Source of the DNA: DAOUAT01 sp964551735
GTDB lineage: Bacteria > Chloroflexota > Anaerolineae > CG2-30-64-16
Length of the DNA: 64,000 nucleotides
Assembly: GCA_964551735.1 (NCBI GenBank)
Contig: CAZKEF010000020.1
Location: 42,080-106,079, forward strand
Direction: 5' to 3'
Made by a program: the position numbers and the translations under genes. The notes below the pieces were generated by a model. The model was not told the DNA's origin. It saw nothing but the letters and a program-made list of their open reading frames with translations, and ran no database searches. This document shows, piece by piece, positions 57,621-64,000 of the stretch (its first letter is position 1; the number at the start of each line of letters is the position of its first letter).

Positions 57621-57713
57621 GACCACGCTCAAATGGATCAACGTGAAAACACGCCGCAGGTTACGGCAGATTTCAAAGAAGTCTGATCGGGCAATTCTGT
57701 CATTTTATGCTAA

Positions 57714-60383
57714 TCAAACAATGCGAGATGCGATCAATAATTGCACAAACGCTTCTTCATCCGCGCGACTCGCAATATGGCCGTCTAGAAGGGCATTTCG
57801 CAGCTGCTCAAGGATCTGGCGATAGATGCGCCCCGGCTCCAGGCCCAGACGTCGCAAGTCATCCCCGGTCACTGTTGTGCGCACATTTTTCAATTTTCGT
57901 TGATACAGGTCCAACCGCTGGCGCGCCAACCAGTCATCCGTCGCCACGCGCAGCGCCAGGCGCGCCTCGTCGCTGGACTCATCCAGCAGCCGGACGATCT
58001 CGCTGGGCTGCAGCGTCGCGCGGCGCAAAGAATCAAGCCGCTTGGCCAGGGCATGCACCTCAAGGGCCAGCTCGCGATACTCCTTACGCACGTGCCAGCG
58101 CTCAAGGAACTCCGACACAGCAGCGGTGGACAAAGGGTAGAGCAGCAGTGCAAGGTGCAGCCGAGGCGCGGCATCCGGCGCCAGCGTCATCGGCGGCGGC
58201 GCGACATTATCGGGCCGCGCGACCAACGCCAGGGAGGCGCGCAACTCGGCCGCCTTGGCCGCATACCAAGTTTCGCAGCGCAATTGCGGGTGCAGCCGCG
58301 TCAATACGCCAAGCTCGGCCAGCCGACACAGCGCGCGCTCAGGCTGCGCCTCGACTAAGATCAGCTCTAGCTCGTGCCGCACGCGCTCCGCGCTGACCCG
58401 ATCCAGCATATCCAAGGCATCCGCGATCAGCTCCTGAGTGCGCGGCTCAATCTGGAAGCCAAAACGCTGCTCGAAACGCGCCGCGCGCAAGATGCGCGTC
58501 GGGTCTTCGATGAAACTTAAGCTGTGCAGCACGCGAATCAAGCCGTCATCGAGGTCCTTGCGGCCGCCATAAGCATCCAGAAGCTCACCCCAACGGTCCG
58601 GGGTCAAACGCACTGCCAGGGTGTTGATGGTGAAATCGCGGCGGTGCAGATCCTGTTTGATACTGCTGCGCTCCACCGTAGGCAGCGCGGTCGGGCGCTC
58701 GTAGAACTCCATACGGGAGGTAACGAAATCGAGCGATGCAGGCATCGCTTTTCCCGCGTGGTTGCGACCTTCACCAGCACGCGCTAGCAGCTCCTGCGGC
58801 AGGATCCACTTGGCGGTGCCGAACCGGCGATGGCTGCGCACGCGGCCACCCAGGCGTTGCGCCAGCGCCTGGGCCAGCCGGATGGCGTCCCCCTCCACCA
58901 CCAGGTCGATGTCGAAGTTCGGCTCGCCTAGCAGCAGGTCACGCACGAAACCGCCCACGGCATAGAGCGGCAAACCCAACTCGCCAGCCGCGACACCGGC
59001 TTGCTCGAGCAGATCGCGCAACGCAGCCGGCAGCATCTGCGCCATCAGATCGGCCAACGTTTCCGGCTGCGCCGCAGGCAGGGCCAACCATTGCTTGATC
59101 AGATCGGTGCGCGTGACGATGCCCAGGATGCCGCCGGTGTTCGGATCCACCACGGGCACCTGGCCCCAGTCCTGCTCAGTCATCACTTTGCGCAGCGTGG
59201 GCACCGAATCCTCAGGTGTGACGAAGACCTCACCGGCGCGCATATAACGGCTAACCGGGTGCTTCTCCAGGCCATGATGCAGGGCCCGGTCGATCTCGCG
59301 ACGGGTCAACATGCCGACGATCCGGCCATCCGATGGTTCGACCACCGGAAAACCCTCGAAGCCATAGCGACGCATCCGTTCAGCGGCCGCCGCAATCGTG
59401 TCACTGGGCGCCAGGGTCTGCGGAACGCCGTATGACATGATCTGCCTCACCGTAACCGTGGGCCGGACGTGGCTGTGCAGCAGATAGACCAGCGCCTCAA
59501 ACACGCTGGGCAGCGTCCCCTCGCGGATCAACGCGGCCGCGGCCCGCGCGTGGCCGCCCCCGCCCAAAGCCTGGGCGATCTTGCCCACATCAATGGCGTC
59601 AGTGGTGCTGCGGGCCACCAATTGGATCTGAGCGCCCATCTGCACCAGCATGAAAAGGCCATCGGGCTCATAGAGGTCGTGCAGCTTGTGGGCCAACGTG
59701 GAGATCTCATCCACCGGCTCCGGCATGGTGGCGGTGGCAATGATCACCGAATGGCCATGAAACTGGTACGGATGGCTGTTGTCGGTCAACTGCTGGTACA
59801 CCACTTGCTGTTCATCGGTGAGGGGATGATGGAGGTGCCTGTTTACTACCAGCAGGTTTGCGCCGTGCTCCAGCAGCCATGAGGCGGCGCGCAGATCGCG
59901 CGGGGTGGTCGTCTGATAGCTGAGCGCGCCGGTATCCTCGTAGATGCCCAACATCAGCAGCGTCGCCTCGATGGGGCTCAGAGTCAGGCCTTGCGCCGCG
60001 ATGCGCTCCACCAACAGCGTCGTCGTGGCGCCGGTCTCTTCGCCCCAAAAGCTCCAGCCCTCCGGCAGCTCTCGCAACAAAGGATGATGGTCAATAATGG
60101 TGATGGGCACCTGCGCAGCCATGCCCCGCACCGGCTGGACGGATTGTGTATCCACCGCGATGACATGGTCAACGCGGCGCTTTGGCAAGTCCTCCTGCCG
60201 CACAAAGGGGAGCAGATCCCGGTATTCGGCGAGGAATGCTTCCAGGTTGCGATTAAGCTGGCGCGGCAGGATCGGCACTGCGCCTGGATAGAGACGCGCG
60301 GCCGCCAGCATGCTGGCCAGGGCGTCGAAATCCGTGTGCTCGTGCGTCAGGACTACGGTCAGAGGGGAAGCTTGACCTGGCAT
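57714..60383 (-). CDS. CBS-DHH-poly(A) polymerase fusion (tRNA nucleotidyltransferase type)
   Basis: The protein has 889 residues. The N-terminal DHH/DHHA1 phosphoesterase-like domain (about 1-300) has VLTHEHTDFDALAS, IDHHP and GGGGHARAA. Two CBS domains follow (about 315-435; VRQIMSYGVPQTLAPSDTI and VSRYMRAGEVFVTPEDSV), which often sense adenosyl ligands. The class II nucleotidyltransferase part (about 460-620) has AVGGFVRDLLLGEPNFDIDL, HRRDFTINTLAV and EDPTRILRAARFEQRFGF; the rest is the RNA-binding region. Such fusions occur in several deep-branching phyla and add CCA, CC or A to tRNA 3' ends; which activity this one has cannot be read here. The DHH half may be an exopolyphosphatase or nuclease-like domain. 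The start is the ATG 60383, since the longer frame runs into a hairpin. Confidence 0.93.
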   Translation of the reverse strand: MPGQASPLTVVLTHEHTDFDALASMLAAARLYPGAVPILPRQLNRNLEAFLAEYRDLLPFVRQEDLPKRRVDHVIAVDTQSVQPVRGMAAQVPITIIDHHPLLRELPEGWSFWGEETGATTTLLVERIAAQGLTLSPIEATLLMLGIYEDTGALSYQTTTPRDLRAASWLLEHGANLLVVNRHLHHPLTDEQQVVYQQLTDNSHPYQFHGHSVIIATATMPEPVDEISTLAHKLHDLYEPDGLFMLVQMGAQIQLVARSTTDAIDVGKIAQALGGGGHARAAAALIREGTLPSVFEALVYLLHSHVRPTVTVRQIMSYGVPQTLAPSDTIAAAAERMRRYGFEGFPVVEPSDGRIVGMLTRREIDRALHHGLEKHPVSRYMRAGEVFVTPEDSVPTLRKVMTEQDWGQVPVVDPNTGGILGIVTRTDLIKQWLALPAAQPETLADLMAQMLPAALRDLLEQAGVAAGELGLPLYAVGGFVRDLLLGEPNFDIDLVVEGDAIRLAQALAQRLGGRVRSHRRFGTAKWILPQELLARAGEGRNHAGKAMPASLDFVTSRMEFYERPTALPTVERSSIKQDLHRRDFTINTLAVRLTPDRWGELLDAYGGRKDLDDGLIRVLHSLSFIEDPTRILRAARFEQRFGFQIEPRTQELIADALDMLDRVSAERVRHELELILVEAQPERALCRLAELGVLTRLHPQLRCETWYAAKAAELRASLALVARPDNVAPPPMTLAPDAAPRLHLALLLYPLSTAAVSEFLERWHVRKEYRELALEVHALAKRLDSLRRATLQPSEIVRLLDESSDEARLALRVATDDWLARQRLDLYQRKLKNVRTTVTGDDLRRLGLEPGRIYRQILEQLRNALLDGHIASRADEEAFVQLLIASRIV

Positions 60384-60405
60384 GATAACGCACCTGGTGG
60401 TTGAC

Positions 60406-60432
60406 AAACGCCCGGTTTTCACCCGGGCGTTT
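60406..60432 (-). terminator. Hairpin between the zinc-finger gene and the tRNA nucleotidyltransferase gene
   Basis: AAACGCCCGG (60406-60415) pairs perfectly with CCGGGCGTTT (60423-60432) around a 7-nt loop. On the minus strand it follows the DksA-like stop by about 35 nt and precedes the next start by 23 nt. The T-run is short (TTTG). Confidence 0.6.
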
Positions 60433-60466
60433 CGTCATCTCGTCTATGATTAGGAAAAATCCCAGT

Positions 60467-60802
60467 TCAACGCCGGCGCTGAGCGCATTGGCTGCACACA
60501 GTGGTATGACTCAATACAGCCAATCGCTCGGGCTCGATCTGCTTGCCGCAGCGTTCGCAGCGACCATAGATGCCCATATCCAACTGCGCCAACGCCTCAT
60601 CTATCTCAGCCAGATGTTGCTTGGCGCGTTCACGCAAGGCGAGGTTTAACTCCCACTGGTAGATCATGGGGTCACCCTCGCCCAACTCGTAATCGCCTTT
60701 CACTTCCAGGCGACGAGTGAGCGTATCAAGCTCCTCTTGCACCTCAGCGCGTTCAGAGAGCAAGCGCGCCCGCGCTTCGGTGATCTGATCGCTGGTAGAC
60801 AT
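60467..60802 (-). CDS. DksA/TraR-type zinc-finger protein
   Basis: The protein has 111 residues. The N-terminal helical part (about 1-70) is followed by DMGIYGRCERCGKQI and CSQC, a C4 zinc finger of the DksA/TraR family (prokaryotic dksA C4-type). Family members bind RNA polymerase in the secondary channel and modulate rRNA and stress promoters. This one lacks a clear acidic coiled-coil tip DxxDxA in the usual position, so its exact role is uncertain. It lies 27 bp downstream of the S1-type gene on the same strand, probably in one transcript. Confidence 0.88.
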   Translation of the reverse strand: MSTSDQITEARARLLSERAEVQEELDTLTRRLEVKGDYELGEGDPMIYQWELNLALRERAKQHLAEIDEALAQLDMGIYGRCERCGKQIEPERLAVLSHTTVCSQCAQRRR

Positions 60803-60829
60803 GATCTTTGATGCTGTCCTGGGTCAAAA

Positions 60830-62362
60830 CTAAGCAGCAGGCTCGCCAGAAGCGGCATCCACCACGGCTTCGATGGCTGCCTCAGCTTCTTCAACAGCCT
60901 CAGCGGCTGTCTCCGCCACGGCCTCAACGGCTGCCTCTGCTTCCTCGGCAGCTTCGCCGGCCGTGTCCGCCACGGTCTCGGTCGCGGCCTCAGCCACCGC
61001 TTCCGCTTGTTCAACAGCTTCGCCGGCCGTCTCAGCCACGGTTTCGGCCACCGTCTCAACCACCGCTTCCGCTTGTTCAACAGCTTCGCCGGCCGTCTCA
61101 GCCACGGTTTCGGCCACCGTCTCAAGCACCGCTTCCGCTTCGTCAACAACCCCGGCAGCTGATTCGACCACAGCCTCAGCAGCTTCCTCAGCCTCTACCG
61201 CCAGACTGTGCTTCTCCCGATAGCTGGCAGCCCACTCGGCCCATTCGGACTCTGACACGTGGCGCAGGCTCAACCCAATGCGGCGGCGCTCCGGCTCGAT
61301 GCGCAACACGCGCAGCAGCAACAGGTCACCCGGCGACACCAGGCTTTGCGGATGGTCAGGCCGGATGTCGGCCATCTCCGACACATGGAGCAGTCCTTCA
61401 ACGCCGCTGCGCAGCCGGACAAACGCCCCAAAATCGGTGACTCGGGTGACGACTGCCTCGACCAACTCGTTGACCTTGTAAAGCTCTTCGATGTTGCTCC
61501 ACGGATCTGGCTGGACGCGCTTCAAGCTCAAGCCCACGCGCTCACGCTGTTTATCAATCCGTAGCACCTTGACCTCAACCTCCTGGCCAACGCGCAGCAC
61601 CTCACTGGGATGCGCAACGGGGAACCAGGCCATCTCGGAGATATGGATCAGGCCATCAGCCCCGCCCAGGTCAACAAAAGCGCCAAAGTCTGACAGGCTG
61701 CGCACGATGCCGGTGCGCACCTCACCCACCTGGATATCTTCCAGGAGCTGCTTGCGATGCTCCCGCTGCCAGCGGCGCCGGGCTGCGCGTTCCGACATGA
61801 TCAGCCGGCGACGCTTGCGATCAACCTCGACGACCTTGACCGGGATCTTTTGGCCCACAAAGGTGGCCAACCGAGCCTTGCGTTCTTCAGGGGACATATC
61901 GCGAGGCAACGAAGACAGGTGCGAGGCCGGCACGAATCCGCGCAGCTTGCCGAAGACCACTTCAAGGCCGCCTGCATTGTGGCCACTGACCTCGGCCTCG
62001 AACATTTCGCTGCTCTCCATCATCTGCTGCGCGACCAGCCAGTCCTTTTCCTGAAACGCGCGCGAGAGCGAGACGATCAGGTTCCCTTCCCGGTCTGAGG
62101 GCTGCAGGATATACACTGGCCAGGTTGTACCCTCCTGGATCTCCGCAAGGGTGTCCTTTTCGATCCGGCTCAGATCGTTGGCCGGCACGATTGCCTCCCG
62201 TTTCAGGCCCAGGTCAATAACGATTTCCTGGGGACTGACCGAGATGATCGTCCCTTCGCGGATATCACCGCGCTGTGGCATGTCATACCCTCCCTGATCG
62301 AGGAGGGCCTGCATGGGATGAACCTCAGCCGGTGGTTTGGTAGGCGGTAAACTCGTAGACAT
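60830..62362 (-). CDS. rpsA: Ribosomal S1-type protein with four S1 domains and an acidic Ala/Glu tail
   Basis: The protein has 510 residues. Four S1 RNA-binding domains lie at about 28-98, 110-185, 200-270 and 285-355 (for example RTGIVRSLSDFGAFVDLGG with GLIHISEMAW, and VEAVVTRVTDFGAFVRL with EGLLHVSEMAD). Domains 3 and 4 are most typical. Family role: mRNA binding and translation initiation on the 30S subunit. The last 150 residues are almost only Ala, Glu, Val, Thr and Gln, with a 22-residue period, and are expected to be helical. GGAGG lies about 12 nt before the ATG 62362; an in-frame TTG at 62380 sits inside that Shine-Dalgarno and is rejected. A long leader precedes it. Confidence 0.9.
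   Translation of the reverse strand: MSTSLPPTKPPAEVHPMQALLDQGGYDMPQRGDIREGTIISVSPQEIVIDLGLKREAIVPANDLSRIEKDTLAEIQEGTTWPVYILQPSDREGNLIVSLSRAFQEKDWLVAQQMMESSEMFEAEVSGHNAGGLEVVFGKLRGFVPASHLSSLPRDMSPEERKARLATFVGQKIPVKVVEVDRKRRRLIMSERAARRRWQREHRKQLLEDIQVGEVRTGIVRSLSDFGAFVDLGGADGLIHISEMAWFPVAHPSEVLRVGQEVEVKVLRIDKQRERVGLSLKRVQPDPWSNIEELYKVNELVEAVVTRVTDFGAFVRLRSGVEGLLHVSEMADIRPDHPQSLVSPGDLLLLRVLRIEPERRRIGLSLRHVSESEWAEWAASYREKHSLAVEAEEAAEAVVESAAGVVDEAEAVLETVAETVAETAGEAVEQAEAVVETVAETVAETAGEAVEQAEAVAEAATETVADTAGEAAEEAEAAVEAVAETAAEAVEEAEAAIEAVVDAASGEPAA
60995..61126 (-). repeat. 66-bp tandem repeat in the S1 tail, two copies
   Basis: 60995-61060 and 61061-61126 are near-identical, giving a 22-residue unit built of two 11-residue halves (VxETVAET / VAETAGEAVEQ). 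More diverged copies flank them on both sides. Confidence 0.8.
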
Positions 62363-62423
62363 AGGGAACGGAACCTCCAAACAATAGATTGATTACGTCT
62401 CTTGAGACGAGAGCCTCAAGGCG

Positions 62424-62650
62424 AAAAAACAGCCCGGCAGCGCACTGATTGATTCTCGGTGGCAGTCGGGCCTCAGACCGCATTGACCTCTGCACTTGCC
62501 GTGCCTGGCTGCTTACGATGATGCGACAAGCGTGGCAAGGGTCGGGCCGGGGCTACCCTGTCGTGCATAGCCCGGCGTTAGTGCCTAACGCGTTCAAAGG
62601 CGCGAGTCGGTTGTGCCATCCCCGCGCAAGTTCTATCGCCTTTCTGCGAC
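62424..62650 (-). promoter_or_regulatory. Long structured leader of the S1 gene, or a separate small RNA
   Basis: About 290 nt lie between the predicted transcription start near 62650 and the S1 start codon. On the minus strand I see a perfect hairpin GCGTTAG-GCA-CTAACGC, a CCGGGCTA/TAGCCCCGG hairpin, and a possible long-range pairing TCGCGCCT with AGGCCCGA. A GC-rich segment then ends in TTTTTT (62429-62424), which could stop transcription. Beyond it, CTTGAG/CTCAAG (62401-62420) and CGTCTC/GAGACG (62396-62409) are mutually exclusive stems just upstream of the Shine-Dalgarno. This suggests autoregulation, attenuation or an independent RNA. No known RNA family was recognised. Confidence 0.45.
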
Positions 62651-62656
62651 GTCGCT

Positions 62657-62686
62657 ATTATAAACTAAAGCTGCCGCGCTTGTCAA
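62657..62686 (-). promoter_or_regulatory. Consensus sigma-70 promoter of the S1 gene
   Basis: On the minus strand a perfect TTGACA (62681-62686) and a perfect TATAAT (62657-62662) are separated by 18 bp. It is the strongest promoter match in the window, as expected for a ribosomal protein gene. The -35 box lies inside the loop of the etfA terminator. Confidence 0.82.
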
Positions 62687-62697
62687 CGCGCGGCAGC
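62670..62697 (-). terminator. Intrinsic terminator of etfA, overlapping the S1 promoter
   Basis: On the minus strand GCTGCCGCGC (62697-62688) pairs perfectly with GCGCGGCAGC (62679-62670) around an 8-nt loop holding TTGACA, followed by TTTAGTTTA. It lies 33 nt after the etfA stop. Confidence 0.75.
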
Positions 62698-62729
62698 GCA
62701 TGTTTAAATCCGGCCGTTCTAGGGAGGGC

Positions 62730-63713
62730 TTAGCGGCCCAACTTGCCCTTAAACACTTGATTCAAGGCCGGTAGCACCTCGAACAGGTCCCCCACAATGC
62801 CGTAACGTGCCAGATTGAAGATCGGCGCATCCTTGTCCTTGTTGATGGCCACGATCACCTTGGCCCCGCTCATGCCGGCCAGGTGCTGAATAGCCCCAGA
62901 GATGCCGGCTGCGATGTAGAGATCTGGCCGTACAGTCTTGCCGGTCTGCCCCACCTGATGGGCATAGGGGATCCAACCAGCATCCACCGCGGCGCGCGAG
63001 GCGCCCACGGCCGCGCCCAGCGTCTTGGCCAACGCGCGCACGGGCGCGAAGCCCTCCGGCCCTTTCACCCCACGCCCGCCGGAGACGATGATGCCCGCGT
63101 TCTCCACACTCACTTCGCCGGTTTCAACGACCTCAAGACTGAGGATCTCCTCCCCCTCAGCCCCTGTCAGGTCAACCGCTAACGGCGCAACCTCCCCGGT
63201 GCGGGTTGCGTCGCGCTCAGGCAGCGGGAAACTGCGCCCGCGCACGGTGGCCATCTGCAGCGCATCCCGGAAGACAATCGTCGTGATGATGTTGCCGGAG
63301 AAGACCGGCCGGTCGGCCAGCAGCTTGCCATCCGCATCCAGGGCCAACCCCTGACAATCAGCTGCCAGGCCGATGCCCGCCGCGGCCGCGGCAAGGGCGG
63401 CAGCATCACGCACGCCAGGGGTCGCCGGCGCCAGGATGATGCGCGGCTGCGCGGCCGCGATCGCCGCCTTGAGGACTGCTGCGCAAGTGCCGGTGCGGAA
63501 CTGCGCTAACCCAGGTGCGTCAGCCAACAAGGCGCGATCAGCGCCGTAAGCGATCGCCTCCGCAGCGAGAGGCGCCACGTCACCATAACCCGCAACGAGG
63601 GCAATGACCGGTATGCCGAGCCCGGCAGCCAACTCCCGCGCCTTGCCCATGATCTCCCATGATACGGGCTTCGCCACGCCCTTGAAGTGATCGACATAAA
63701 CAAGAATAGCCAT
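62730..63713 (-). CDS. etfA: Electron transfer flavoprotein alpha subunit
   Basis: The protein has 327 residues, the normal length. EtfA binds FAD and, with EtfB, passes electrons between acyl-CoA or other dehydrogenases and a quinone oxidoreductase. The C-terminal FAD domain is well conserved: GWIPYAHQVGQTGKTVRPDLY, AAGISGAIQHLAGM and VIVAINKDKDAPIF (about 245-305), with SGGRGVKG at about 210. GGAGG lies 6 nt before the ATG. It follows etfB by 18 bp in the same direction, the usual etfBA order. Confidence 0.95.
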   Translation of the reverse strand: MAILVYVDHFKGVAKPVSWEIMGKARELAAGLGIPVIALVAGYGDVAPLAAEAIAYGADRALLADAPGLAQFRTGTCAAVLKAAIAAAQPRIILAPATPGVRDAAALAAAAAGIGLAADCQGLALDADGKLLADRPVFSGNIITTIVFRDALQMATVRGRSFPLPERDATRTGEVAPLAVDLTGAEGEEILSLEVVETGEVSVENAGIIVSGGRGVKGPEGFAPVRALAKTLGAAVGASRAAVDAGWIPYAHQVGQTGKTVRPDLYIAAGISGAIQHLAGMSGAKVIVAINKDKDAPIFNLARYGIVGDLFEVLPALNQVFKGKLGR

Positions 63714-63731
63714 GTGTATCCTCCGTCCTTC

Positions 63732-64000
63732 TCAGATCACCTTCTCGGCGATCAACTTGTCAGCCAGGATGGCAGCTTGTTCCGCAGCGGTCGCGCCCTG
63801 GATGAATTCACACTTGCCGGTGCGCGCTGGCGGTTTGCGGAGGTTTGTCCACTTCAGGAGCGATGTCTCAGCGCCAATTTTACCCATGTCAAGGCCGGGC
63901 AGGCCTTTGACGCCGGTGACGGGATATTGCATGCGCGAGGCTTTGCGAATGCCCATGAAGTTGGGGTAGCGCGGCTCGTTGATCTCCTTGCTGACCGAGA
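63732..64000 (-). CDS. etfB: Electron transfer flavoprotein beta subunit, C-terminal part only
   Basis: The last 89 codons are visible and the frame is open through the right edge. It carries EPRYPNFMGIRKASRM, which matches the EtfB signature, and ends with the family-typical KWTNLRKPPART region and a C-terminal helix. EtfB binds AMP and pairs with EtfA, encoded directly downstream. Confidence 0.92.
   Translation of the reverse strand, partial: SVSKEINEPRYPNFMGIRKASRMQYPVTGVKGLPGLDMGKIGAETSLLKWTNLRKPPARTGKCEFIQGATAAEQAAILADKLIAEKVI

Overview
The window looks like part of a draft genome or metagenome bin of a high-GC member of the Chloroflexota, probably near Anaerolineae or Caldilineae. This is inferred from family content: a large MalT-type LuxR regulator, a DUF5667 membrane protein coupled to an ECF sigma factor, a DUF5666 protein, a CBS-DHH-poly(A) polymerase fusion, giant SdrD_B/DUF11 surface proteins, and secreted proteins ending in a short FLPLLLR-like tail. 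I know such tails from proteins of this phylum. A run of exactly 100 N shows that this is a scaffolded assembly. No rRNA, tRNA, CRISPR array, transposase or phage gene was seen.

Layout. (1) 1-20914, minus strand: two giant secreted repeat proteins, one running off the left edge and one of 4907 residues with an embedded C39-like cysteine peptidase domain. (2) 21133-30334: a signalling block. It holds a degenerate receiver with a small partner protein, a repeat cluster with the assembly gap, a multi-sensor histidine kinase with an OmpR-type response regulator, a divergent MalT-like activator, and a second copy of the small partner protein followed by an unknown gene. (3) 30446-48835, plus strand: two adjacent secreted subtilases carrying malectin lectin domains, then a third giant SdrD_B protein of 3308 residues. 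(4) 49000-53498, minus strand: an operon of two Yip1-like membrane proteins, a frameshifted AAA ATPase and a MoeA-like enzyme. (5) 53713-57620, minus strand: ECF sigma factor, DUF5667 protein, a secreted carbohydrate-binding-like protein and a DUF5666 protein. (6) 57714-64000, minus strand: housekeeping genes for the tRNA nucleotidyltransferase fusion, a DksA/TraR zinc finger protein, a ribosomal S1-type protein with an unusual acidic tail, EtfA and the end of EtfB.

How the genes may work together (inference): regions 1 to 3 look like a cell-surface island of repeat stalk or adhesin proteins, lectin-anchored proteases and a peptidase inside one giant stalk, with a sensor-regulator hub in the middle. 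Three secreted proteins of different architecture share the same short C-terminal motif, which could be a sorting tag. Several repeat blocks are nearly identical in DNA, so the surface genes are being rearranged by recombination, or the assembly is imperfect there.

Almost all long open frames antisense to the giant genes are composition artefacts. Start codons were moved inward where a good Shine-Dalgarno site supports it.
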